Positions 1 through 6,682 of a stretch of DNA of 8,615 nt are shown one piece after another. Made by a program: the position numbers and the translations under genes. The number at the start of each line of letters is the position of its first letter. Within the stretch, counting starts at the first letter, position 1. The notes beneath the pieces were generated by a model, which saw only the letters and a list, made by a program, of their open reading frames with translations, did no database searches and had not been told where the DNA came from. The DNA is taken from assembly GCA_027297485.1 (NCBI GenBank), contig JAPUHZ010000056.1:1-8615 (forward strand), written 5' to 3'. The DNA comes from Deltaproteobacteria bacterium (GTDB lineage Bacteria; Desulfobacterota_B; Binatia; UBA9968).

Positions 1-1940
1 AGGAGCTGCCGGCCGTATTCGAGCCCTTCGAGGCGCTGGCGGACGGCGCGCCGATCCTCCATCCGGAGTTCGGCAGCTACACGGGCGGCAGCAGCCTGGA
101 GAAACCGACGAACGCCTACTCGCACACGTCCACCGATCGAGGCGACGTCGACGCGGGCTTCGCGGCGGCGGACCTGATCGTCGAGAACACCTACCACACG
201 TCGCGCGTCCACCAGGCGTATCTGGAGCCCCACAACGTGCTCGTGCACCTCAGCGGCGACCGGGTGGAGGTCTGGGCCTGCAGCAAGGCGCCGTACAACC
301 TGCGCGAGGCGCTGGCGGCGGCGATCGGCGTGCCGGAGGAGGACATCGTCGTCAACCACAGCTACATCGGCGGCGACTTCGGCGGCAAGGCGACGCCAGC
401 GGACCTGCCGATCGCCTACTACCTGGCGAAAACCACGGGCCGGCCGGTGCGTATGGTGTCAGAGTACGTCGAGGAGTTCATGGCGGCGAATCCGCGCCAT
501 TCGACGATCATCCGGCTGAAGACCGGCGTCAAGCGGGACGGCACGATCATGGCCCACGAGGTAAAGTTTTTCGTCGACGCCGGCGCCTACGCCGGCTTCA
601 AGCCGCGGGGGATCATCGGCGGCGCCAATCAGGCCGTAGGTCCGTATCGGACGCCGAGCACGAGGATCGAGTCGACGCACGTCTACACGAACACGGTGCC
701 GGGCGGCCACATGCGCTCGCCGGGTGAGCCGCAGGCCGTCTTCGCGATCGAGTCGCACGTCGATGAGATCGCGCTCAGCCTGGGGATGGACCCGCTCGAG
801 TTCCGCCTGAAAAACGTCTATGTGGACGGGGATCTCTCTTACTGGGGAGAACAACTCCACAGCGTGGGGCTTAAGGAAACACTCACCAAGGCGGCCGAGG
901 CTATCGAATGGGGAAAAAAGGATCAAGGGTCGAAAGGATCAAAGGTTAAGAGGGGAAAGGGAATTGCCTGCATCTCCAAGCCCACGCGGACCCCAACCAC
1001 ATCTACTGCCGCGGTCCTGGTGGACAGCAAAGGGAAAGTCACGGTGTTGGCAGGGACAGTCGAGATCGGCCAGGGATGTAACACGATCCTTTCCCAGGTG
1101 GCAGCCGAAGAACTGAGGGTGCCCATCGACAAAGTTGATATGGCACCGCTGGACACGGATGCCATTCCCTTCGACGCCTCAACCACCTCAAGCCGGAGCA
1201 CGTACCACATGGGCAATGGCGTGAGGCGGGCGGCCGTCCATGCCCGCGAGCAGCTTGCGGAAATGGCCAGTCCGATGCTCGAGTCACACAAGGAGGATCT
1301 CCTCTTCTGCGACGGCAAGGTCTCTCTCAAGGATCATCCGGAAATGGGTCTACCGATCGGCGAGGTGATCCGCAGAAAACTCGGGACAGATGGAGTCCTT
1401 CGAGGCGACGGATCCTATACTTACGAGACAGGAAAGGACCTGGATCTGGAAACGGGACACAGCGATCACGCCTCGGCCTTTTATATGTACGCTACTCAGG
1501 CTGCCGAGGTAACGGTGGACGAGGAAACCGGAAGGGTTCGTATTCTCCGCATCTCCGCAGCCCACGACGTAGGAAAAGCCATCAACCCACTCAACTGTGA
1601 GGCACAGATCGAGGGGGGACTAGCCATGGGGATCGGGGCTGCGTTACACGAGGAACAGGTCATCGATGAGAAAGGCAAGGTCCGTAACCCCTCTTTCTTA
1701 GACTATCACTTGGTTACTTCTCTGGACCTCCCTGAAATGATTCCGATCATTGTCGAGTGCGCGGAGCCAGAGGGGCCCTACGGGGCTAAGGGATTAGGTG
1801 AGCCTGGGTTGGCACCCACGCCTGCTGCTATTGGGAATGCCGTCGCTGATGCCTTGGGGGTAAGGATTTACGATCTGCCCCTGACGCCAGAGCGGGTCTA
1901 CCGGGTGATTCAGGGAAGGAAAAAAAGGGAAGCGGCCTAG
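1..1940 (+). CDS. Molybdopterin-binding large subunit of a xanthine dehydrogenase-family hydroxylase (5' truncated)
   Basis: The frame is open from the window edge (first full codon at 3) to TAG at 1938-1940, about 645 residues. Family members are usually 750-800, so roughly 110-140 N-terminal residues lie outside. The family hydroxylates heterocycles or aldehydes with a Mo-pterin cofactor, normally with separate FAD and 2Fe-2S subunits, which are not in this window. Visible in fragment numbering: rGDVDAGF and YLEPHN of the first domain, GGDFGGK (123-129, cofactor loop), GPYRTP, MRSPGEPQ (from 237, with the conserved Arg at 238), EIGQG, TSSRSTYHMGNG, HDVGKAINPLN and GAKGLGEPG. The Glu of GLGE (residue 600) is the expected catalytic base. 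A GTG at 237 is internal, not the start, because homology continues upstream of it. The MRSPG version of the substrate loop differs from classical xanthine dehydrogenase, so the substrate is unknown. Codon use changes sharply near 820, and a basic linker at about residues 304-320 is encoded by a short tandem repeat. Confidence 0.93.
   Translation, partial: ELPAVFEPFEALADGAPILHPEFGSYTGGSSLEKPTNAYSHTSTDRGDVDAGFAAADLIVENTYHTSRVHQAYLEPHNVLVHLSGDRVEVWACSKAPYNLREALAAAIGVPEEDIVVNHSYIGGDFGGKATPADLPIAYYLAKTTGRPVRMVSEYVEEFMAANPRHSTIIRLKTGVKRDGTIMAHEVKFFVDAGAYAGFKPRGIIGGANQAVGPYRTPSTRIESTHVYTNTVPGGHMRSPGEPQAVFAIESHVDEIALSLGMDPLEFRLKNVYVDGDLSYWGEQLHSVGLKETLTKAAEAIEWGKKDQGSKGSKVKRGKGIACISKPTRTPTTSTAAVLVDSKGKVTVLAGTVEIGQGCNTILSQVAAEELRVPIDKVDMAPLDTDAIPFDASTTSSRSTYHMGNGVRRAAVHAREQLAEMASPMLESHKEDLLFCDGKVSLKDHPEMGLPIGEVIRRKLGTDGVLRGDGSYTYETGKDLDLETGHSDHASAFYMYATQAAEVTVDEETGRVRILRISAAHDVGKAINPLNCEAQIEGGLAMGIGAALHEEQVIDEKGKVRNPSFLDYHLVTSLDLPEMIPIIVECAEPEGPYGAKGLGEPGLAPTPAAIGNAVADALGVRIYDLPLTPERVYRVIQGRKKREAA
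917..945 (+). repeat. Short tandem GGRTCRAA-type repeat inside the hydroxylase gene
   Basis: Three adjacent units of 7-8 bases (GGATCAA, GGGTCGAA, AGGATCAA) are followed by AGG. The 10-mer AAAGGATCAA occurs at 917 and again at 933. The repeat is in frame and encodes a Lys/Gly/Ser-rich stretch (KDQGSKGSKVKRG) between the two halves of the molybdopterin domain, where family members have a variable linker. It is a low-complexity, slippage-prone element with no coding disruption. Confidence 0.5.
1925..1932 (+). promoter_or_regulatory. Ribosome binding site for pyrE
   Basis: The purine-rich AAGGGAAG ends 7 bases before the GTG at 1940. It lies within the last codons of the hydroxylase gene and supports the GTG start, which shares its G with the upstream TAG stop (TAGTG). 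This arrangement suggests translational coupling. Confidence 0.5.
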
Positions 1941-2509
1941 TGAATAGTGATATTCTGGAGATCTACAAGAAAACCGGCGGCCTCAAAACAGGCCATTTTC
2001 AGCTCACCTCAGGCCTGCACACAGACAGCTACCTTCAATCCGCCCTAGTCCTCCAGTACCCGGAATATGCAAGCCGGATCGGCGCCAAAATCGCTGACCA
2101 TTTCCACAACAAAAAGGTAGACGTGGTTGTGGGACCCGCAGTAGGCGGCATCATCCTCTCCCATGTAGTCGGCAAGGCCTTGGGCTGCCGCTCTATCTTC
2201 ACAGAGAGAAAAAATGGGAACCTTATTTTCTATCGCAGCTTTGAAATCAAACCGAATGAAAAGGCGCTCATGGTGGAGGATGTGGTTACGACGGGCGGCT
2301 CGGTCCGAGAAACAATAGAGGTCGTAGAGAAATATAGAGGGACCGTGGTAGGCATCGGCTCTATTGTCGAGAGAAGCGGGGGAAAGGTTCATTTCAGCCA
2401 GCCTTATCACCCGCTCCTCACTATCGAAGCCACCTCCTATCGCCCTGAAAATTGCCCTTTGTGCCAAAAGGGAGAAATGGTTACTATTCCGGGAAGCAGA
2501 GGATTGTAG
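1940..2509 (+). CDS. pyrE: Orotate phosphoribosyltransferase (Thermus-type PyrE)
   Basis: 189 residues, a normal length for the family. It transfers phosphoribose from PRPP to orotate, giving OMP in de novo pyrimidine synthesis, and acts in the cytoplasm. Seen in the sequence: the N-terminal GHFQLTSGLHTDSYLQ orotate-site segment, ALVLQYPEYA, VVGPAVGGIILSH, the PRPP-binding loop ALMVEDVVTTGGS (around residues 109-121), and a C-terminal CPLCQKG plus PGSRG tail typical of the Thermus-type subgroup as I recall it. The start is GTG, one base overlapping the hydroxylase stop and preceded by a purine-rich RBS. Sitting between a hydroxylase and a PrpF-fold isomerase is odd for a pyrimidine gene. Either it was placed in the operon by chance, or it ribosylates another base made by the hydroxylase. 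Family assignment is strong; the in vivo substrate is inferred. Confidence 0.9.
   Translation: MNSDILEIYKKTGGLKTGHFQLTSGLHTDSYLQSALVLQYPEYASRIGAKIADHFHNKKVDVVVGPAVGGIILSHVVGKALGCRSIFTERKNGNLIFYRSFEIKPNEKALMVEDVVTTGGSVRETIEVVEKYRGTVVGIGSIVERSGGKVHFSQPYHPLLTIEATSYRPENCPLCQKGEMVTIPGSRGL
2498..2503 (+). promoter_or_regulatory. Ribosome binding site fixing the start of the PrpF-like gene
   Basis: AGAGGA ends 7 bases before ATG 2511. It decides the start: the open frame continues upstream to 2364, but that stretch lies inside pyrE in another frame and shows no PrpF similarity, whereas family homology begins directly at MKIPCAIYRGGTSK. Confidence 0.7.
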
Positions 2510-2510
2510 A

Positions 2511-3644
2511 ATGAAAATCCCGTGTGCCATATACCGAGGCGGGACCAGTAAGCCCATCTTTTTTTTAGAGAAGGACCTGCCTCAAGATCTTAAAGAGAGG
2601 GACCAGGTGATCCTTGCCGCCTTTGGCAGTCCGGATCTACGCCAGATCGACGGGCTGGGCGGAGCTGATCCCCTGACCAGCAAGGTGGCCTATATCGGCC
2701 CTCCTACCATTTCCAATACGGATATCAATTACACTTTCGGGTATGTGGGGATCGCCGGTCCGGTAATTGACTACACCGGAAACTGTGGCAATACCTCTGC
2801 TGCCGTCGGCCCCTTCGCACTGTTGCGGGGCTTAATTGAGCCAAAGGGACCGATAACCACAGCACGTATTTACAATACGAACACAAAAAAGGTGATCGTG
2901 GCGGAATTTCACGTGCGCGATGGGGAGTTTTTCAGCGAGGGGAGTTTCCGGATTGATGGCGTTCCAGGAAGCGGCTCCAAAATTCTTCTCGACTTTATCG
3001 ACTCGGGTGGCGCTGTAACGGGGAAACTATTACCCACAGGGAAGGTCCAGGAGGAGATCAAATTTCCGACCATCGGGACTCTCGCTGTCTCCATGGTGGA
3101 TGCGGCAAACCCCTTTGTCTTTGTCAAGGCCTCGGATTTAGGTCTTCTAGGCAACGAAACCTTAGAAGAGATATCCGGCAACGGCGTTCTTCTCAAGAAA
3201 TGCGAGGAGGTCCGGTCAGTGGTGGCGGAGATCATGGGGATTGCCAAAAAAGAAGAGGCCACCCGCTTGAGTCCCGGTGTCCCTAAGATCGCCTTGGTGT
3301 CACCGCCTACCTCCTATCTAACGCCAAAAGGAATGGTGAATGCCTCAGAGGTTGATATCATTGCGTGGATGACTGCCTTGCAGAAGCTGCACAAGGCCTA
3401 CGCGGTAACCGGTGCGGTCTGTCTTGGCGCTGCCGCTAAGATCGAGGGGACGGTGGTGAACGAGATTTTTCGCCAAGCCCAACACAGCAACCCACCTAGC
3501 GTAAGGATCGGTCATCCCTCCGGCACGATCCAAGTGGAGATTGAGACCAAAGAAAAGAACGGTCACCTCGAACTCACAAAGGCCGCCCTGGCCCGCACCG
3601 CCCGCCTCCTCATGGATGGCTACGTTTACGTGCCGGACCGGTAA
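2511..3644 (+). CDS. PrpF / methylitaconate isomerase family protein
   Basis: 377 residues, close to the usual ~390. The family has a diaminopimelate-epimerase-like double fold and isomerises double bonds in unsaturated di- or tricarboxylates by proton transfer (PrpF on 2-methylaconitate, GalD on 4-oxalomesaconate, Mii on 3-methylitaconate). Seen in the sequence: YRGGTSKPIFF at residues 8-18, GGADPLTSKV with Lys58, GNCGN with Cys92, GPFALLRGL, and a late RIGHPSG motif. The Lys and Cys are 34 residues apart, the same spacing as I recall for the catalytic pairs of PrpF (73/107) and Mii (62/96), so the active site looks intact. Pro15 follows the Lys where Gly is common (TSKG). The gene starts 1 base after the pyrE stop, behind a good RBS, so it is almost certainly co-transcribed. 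There is no AcnD or PrpC neighbour here, so a methylcitrate role is not supported; the exact substrate is unknown. Confidence 0.85.
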   Translation: MKIPCAIYRGGTSKPIFFLEKDLPQDLKERDQVILAAFGSPDLRQIDGLGGADPLTSKVAYIGPPTISNTDINYTFGYVGIAGPVIDYTGNCGNTSAAVGPFALLRGLIEPKGPITTARIYNTNTKKVIVAEFHVRDGEFFSEGSFRIDGVPGSGSKILLDFIDSGGAVTGKLLPTGKVQEEIKFPTIGTLAVSMVDAANPFVFVKASDLGLLGNETLEEISGNGVLLKKCEEVRSVVAEIMGIAKKEEATRLSPGVPKIALVSPPTSYLTPKGMVNASEVDIIAWMTALQKLHKAYAVTGAVCLGAAAKIEGTVVNEIFRQAQHSNPPSVRIGHPSGTIQVEIETKEKNGHLELTKAALARTARLLMDGYVYVPDR

Positions 3645-3908
3645 GATAGCTTCCCACACGGTCTACGATAGACAAACAAAGATGAAAGGACGAAAGGGCA
3701 TTACGATCTCAGAGCACCCTATGCTCCTGGAGGATAAGTTACGATATGAATTCTTCAATATCATCCTGTTTAATGGTGCTTTATTTCCATGAACCTGCCA
3801 ATCGCCCGTGGGGAGTTCCCCTGCTTCACCGTCGGCACCTGCTTAGCTGGGGGGCTTATCGAAAGGTAATGGATCTCGTTGCCATTGCGACACCCAAATT
3901 ATCACTCT
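3645..3908. other. Convergent intergenic region between the metabolic operon and the signalling cluster
   Basis: No convincing gene is seen here. At 3708-3732 a stem (CTCAGAGCA pairing with TGCTC, TG and AG, with two single-base bulges and a 5-base loop) could end or stabilise the + strand transcript, but no T-run follows it. A smaller inverted repeat, GTCTA-cga-TAGAC, lies at 3661-3673. At 3789-3869 an ATG opens a 26-codon frame (starts MNLPIARGEF) without a recognisable RBS. Its GC is visibly higher than that of the flanks, so it may be a gene remnant. GGGGAGTTCCCC inside it is a short palindrome. No canonical bidirectional terminator was found. Confidence 0.4.
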
Positions 3909-5027
3909 TCAACCATAACGCCTTTGATCGGAGATAACGTTCTCCAAGGCCTTTGATGAAGACGGGAGTCTCAACAGGACATGGGTCCCAACACCGGGTT
4001 CGCTTTCTATCTCAAGGACACCTCCGAGAAGATCAATCATTCGACGTGCCACGGTCAGCCCAAGCCCCAAACCTGAAAACGGTCGCTTGAGAGAACTGTC
4101 TACCTGGTGAAAAGGCTCAAAAATGGCGTCAAGCTGGTCCTTCTGAATTCCTATTCCGGTGTCAATGATCTCGATTTCAACCTTCTTTCCGTCCGCGGAA
4201 GGATGGGCTTTAACCGTGATCTGCCCTTGCAAAGTAAACTTAACTGCATTACTGAAAAGGTTTTGAAATATTCTCTCTATCTTTGTGCGGTCGCCGATAA
4301 CATGGACTCCCTCGACGGGCAACTCTATGGAGAGACGTAGCCCCTTATCTTGTAATACCTTTTCATGTCTCTTTATGGTTTCCGGGACTATCATCCCGAT
4401 ATCAAATTCTTCGTTGATCTGCGAGGAATCCCCTGCTTCAAGAGAGGTCATCCAGAGTACATTATCGATAAGCTCGAGAAGATCTTCGGAGTTTCGATAG
4501 ACCTTTTCAAGCACCTTCTTTTGCTCTTCGGTAACCTCGCCGAGCACCTGATCCAAAAGAAGATGAACAAAACCTACCACTACACTAAGGGGGGTCCTCA
4601 GTTCGTGAGAGACATTAGCCAAGAAATCCGTCTTGAGATTCCTGAGCTTCAATTTGGCGTTCCTGCGATCCAAGGCGCATTTCACTAGGGACAAGATATG
4701 GTTCACATCGAATGGCTTGGCGATATAATCGAACGCGCCCAGCCTTAATCCTTCAACGGCCGTATCCATAGAGCCGTAACCGGTTATAATAATCGCCTCT
4801 ATATCAGGATCGTGCTGTTTTACCTTTTCCAAAACCTTGATCCCGGGAAGCCCCGGCATTTTCAGGTCCAAGGTAACCAGATCAATAGCATTCTGACCGA
4901 GCAGCTCGATCGCATCGCTTCCGCTTTCCGCCGCATAGACGTTATAAAAGGGATGCAGGATCATCTTCATGGATTCCCTGGGCCCCATTTCATCGTCCAC
5001 AACAAGAATATTGGCTTTATCGACCAT
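3909..5027 (-). CDS. Hybrid signalling protein: receiver fused to a histidine kinase (REC-HisKA-HATPase)
   Basis: 372 residues from ATG 5027. The receiver covers about residues 5-120 with Asp11/Asp12, phospho-acceptor Asp54, Thr82 and Lys104, all intact. The HisKA domain carries SHELRTPL with His141. The ATPase domain has N-box NLFSNA (Asn256, Asn260), DTGIGI (Asp289), an FEPF box and GLGLGLT (319-325), so the kinase looks active. There is no transmembrane helix, PAS, GAF or HAMP region: the receiver is the only input. The protein is therefore a cytoplasmic relay whose kinase is presumably gated by phosphorylation of Asp54 by another kinase. Open frame continues upstream (ATG 5069, TTG 5079-5081), but no start has a clear RBS; 5027 is chosen because receivers usually begin a few residues before ILVVDD. 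It lies downstream of the NtrC-type gene on the same strand, across a spacer carrying an FNR-type box, so it may have its own promoter. Confidence 0.92.
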   Translation of the reverse strand: MVDKANILVVDDEMGPRESMKMILHPFYNVYAAESGSDAIELLGQNAIDLVTLDLKMPGLPGIKVLEKVKQHDPDIEAIIITGYGSMDTAVEGLRLGAFDYIAKPFDVNHILSLVKCALDRRNAKLKLRNLKTDFLANVSHELRTPLSVVVGFVHLLLDQVLGEVTEEQKKVLEKVYRNSEDLLELIDNVLWMTSLEAGDSSQINEEFDIGMIVPETIKRHEKVLQDKGLRLSIELPVEGVHVIGDRTKIERIFQNLFSNAVKFTLQGQITVKAHPSADGKKVEIEIIDTGIGIQKDQLDAIFEPFHQVDSSLKRPFSGLGLGLTVARRMIDLLGGVLEIESEPGVGTHVLLRLPSSSKALENVISDQRRYG

Positions 5028-5157
5028 AATCGCTACAGACAAACACAAAGGACTAGACGCAATTGACATGCCATTAGACAAACCGTTCTAACTAGTGGAA
5101 TTCCAAGAATATTTAAAACTTGATCGGGAAAAAACAAAGCACCGGAAAGGATTGATA

Positions 5158-5175
5158 AGTTGATCTAAATCAACT
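5158..5175 (-). promoter_or_regulatory. Perfect FNR/CRP-family operator
   Basis: The core at 5160-5173 is TTGAT-ctaa-ATCAA, matching the FNR consensus TTGAT-N4-ATCAA at all ten positions. The palindrome extends one G/C and one A/T pair outward (AGTTGAT...ATCAACT). It is in the noncoding spacer upstream of the hybrid kinase, the only neighbouring gene it can serve. Its centre (5166.5) is about 139 bp from ATG 5027. It could activate from about -61 with TTAAAT (5111-5116) as a weak -10. It could instead repress the candidate promoter at 5220-5248, where it would lie near +47. FNR, DNR or a similar regulator would give oxygen or NO control; which one is unknown. Confidence 0.6.
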
Positions 5176-5219
5176 ATATATGGTGGGAATCAGACTGATG
5201 AGATACCACATGTTGTGAT

Positions 5220-5248
5220 TTTATACGAAAAAAATGGGGGGAGAACAA
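5220..5248 (-). promoter_or_regulatory. Candidate sigma-70-type promoter upstream of the hybrid kinase
   Basis: Reading the minus strand, TTGTTC (5248-5243) is followed after 17 bases by TATAAA (5225-5220). The -10 matches 5 of 6 consensus bases, the -35 only 3 of 6. Predicted start is near 5213, upstream of the FNR-type box. The region is AT-rich, so a chance match is quite possible. Confidence 0.3.
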
Positions 5249-5286
5249 AAGTGCCCATTACACGGACAGTTTTGTGTGGTTTGGAA

Positions 5287-6663
5287 TTAATTTTCCTCGC
5301 TGATTTTAAGTTTTTCCATCCTATAGCGGAGAATCCTCCTGCTCGTTCCTAATAAGGACGCCGCCTTGGTTCGATTGAAACCAGTCTTTTTAAGCGCTCT
5401 CAATATAAGCTCGCGTTCGAATTCATCCACAGCATCACTCAGTGGACGAGACCCCTTGAGCACATCCTCTTTTAGAGAAACCGTCTGATCCCCACCATGC
5501 ACTCCTTCAGGAAGGTCCTGCAGCGTGATGGTCTCACGAGGCGATAAAATCGTGAGTCGCTCGATGAGGTTTTCTAGTTCCCGAACATTCCCAGGCCACG
5601 GATAGGACATAAAACAATCTACCACTTCCGGCGAGAGGGTCTTAGGAGCCCCAGAGTTTTCCTCAGCCTTAAGCCTGAGGAAATAATCGAGGAGCAGAGG
5701 AATATCTTCCCTTCTCTCTCTCAGGGGTGGAAGACGTATGGAAACCACATTGAGCCGATAAAAGAGATCGGCGCGGAACTCTCCGACCTTGGCTAGCTTC
5801 TCAAGCTCTCGGTTGCTTGCGGCGATAATCCGGACATCGACTTTGCTTTCCTCGGTTCCTCCAAGACGAGTAAAGGTTTCTGTCTCAATAGCCCTTAGGA
5901 GCTTAGTCTGGGTTCCTAAATTGAGCTCTCCAATCTCGTCGAGGAAAAGAGTTCCACCGTGTGCCATTTCAAAATGTCCGATTTTTCTCTGGTGGGCGTC
6001 GGTGAAAGCCCCTTTTTCATAACCGAAAAGCTCGCTCTCAATAAGCGCGTCTGGCAGGGCGGCACAGTTGACCACTACATACGGCTTAGTACGCCGATCG
6101 CTGTTATAATGGAGGGCACGGGCAATGATCTCCTTTCCAGTCCCGCTCTCACCGGTAATCAAGATCGTGGTCTTCTTATTTGCCACCAGACTTATGACCT
6201 TAAAAATTTCAAGCATTGGCTTGGACTTTCCCACTATGTTTTCGATACCATATTTCCGTCCCAGCTCTTCCCTGAGTCGCTCCAGTTCTCTGGAGAGCTG
6301 AATCTTCTCCAATGCCCGATTCACTCTCAGGCGTAGTTCGTTCACATCAAAGGGTTTCGTGACATAATCAAAGGCCCCGGATCCCTTTGCCATAAATGCC
6401 GTGCGAGCGGTATTCAGCGCGGTCAGCATAACAGCCTGACCCTCAGGATGGATGGCCTTGATTTGCTTGAGGATCTCGAGACCATCGGTTCCGGGCATAA
6501 GGATGTCCAGCAGAATGACCTCGGGCCTTTCCTCGCGAACCCTCTGGATCGCCTCCTCACTGGATTTCGCTTCTGAGACCCGGAAGTCCTTACCGAAAAT
6601 AATGCGAAGGGATTCCCTCACGCCGGATTCATCATCGACAATCAGCAGGGATGGTTGACTCAT
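5287..6663 (-). CDS. NtrC-family sigma-54-dependent response regulator (REC-AAA+-Fis HTH)
   Basis: 458 residues, the classical three-domain enhancer-binding protein. The receiver (about 5-120) has Asp10/Asp11, phospho-acceptor Asp53, Thr81 and Lys103. The AAA+ domain begins near INENIVGKS-type sequence at about 140 and shows Walker A GESGTGKE (171-178), sigma-54 contact loop GAFTDA (218-223), Walker B GGTLFLDE (to Glu243), arginine-finger residues around FRADLFYRL (Arg297, Arg303), LPPLRERREDIP and WPGNVREL with the sensor II Arg. The Fis-type helix-turn-helix is at about 415-452 (NRTKAASLLGTSRRILRYR). It should hydrolyse ATP to open sigma-54 promoters after phosphorylation. The loop has Asp where the commonest form has Gly (GAFTGA). 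It begins 19 bp after the stop of the degenerate fusion gene, so the two are likely one transcript. The RBS before ATG 6663 is weak (AAGAGA). The target promoter was not found in the window. Confidence 0.95.
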   Translation of the reverse strand: MSQPSLLIVDDESGVRESLRIIFGKDFRVSEAKSSEEAIQRVREERPEVILLDILMPGTDGLEILKQIKAIHPEGQAVMLTALNTARTAFMAKGSGAFDYVTKPFDVNELRLRVNRALEKIQLSRELERLREELGRKYGIENIVGKSKPMLEIFKVISLVANKKTTILITGESGTGKEIIARALHYNSDRRTKPYVVVNCAALPDALIESELFGYEKGAFTDAHQRKIGHFEMAHGGTLFLDEIGELNLGTQTKLLRAIETETFTRLGGTEESKVDVRIIAASNRELEKLAKVGEFRADLFYRLNVVSIRLPPLRERREDIPLLLDYFLRLKAEENSGAPKTLSPEVVDCFMSYPWPGNVRELENLIERLTILSPRETITLQDLPEGVHGGDQTVSLKEDVLKGSRPLSDAVDEFERELILRALKKTGFNRTKAASLLGTSRRILRYRMEKLKISEEN

Positions 6664-6682
6664 ATCTCTTTTAAGGCCCTGG

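Noticed and set aside
459..926. 155-codon open frame on the minus strand inside the hydroxylase gene
   Set aside because: It is a shadow of a GC-rich gene with strong third-position bias; its product is Arg/Asp/Leu-rich with no recognisable domain.
2364..2510. Upstream extension of the PrpF-like frame
   Set aside because: It overlaps the 3' end of pyrE in another frame, has no PrpF similarity, and the RBS plus family N-terminus point to ATG 2511.
3661..3673. GTCTA-cga-TAGAC inverted repeat as terminator of the + strand operon
   Set aside because: The stem is only 5 bp with a 3-base loop and no T-run follows on either strand.
4107..5066. Several 70-107-codon plus-strand frames opposite the hybrid kinase
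   Set aside because: They mirror conserved receiver and kinase codons on the other strand and carry no recognisable motifs.
5028..5081. Longer N-terminus for the hybrid kinase (TTG 5081 or ATG 5069)
   Set aside because: It would add 14-18 residues of no receiver character and has no better RBS. It remains possible, since none of the starts has a good RBS.
5082..5286. Sigma-54 promoter (GG-N10-GC type) or intrinsic terminator in the spacer after the NtrC-type gene
   Set aside because: GGGCAC on the minus strand lacks a correctly spaced GC element, and the only hairpin there (ACAC/GTGT) is too weak and has no T-run.
5959..6336. 125-codon open frame on the plus strand opposite the NtrC-type gene
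   Set aside because: It is the antisense of the conserved AAA+ coding region and has no family features of its own.
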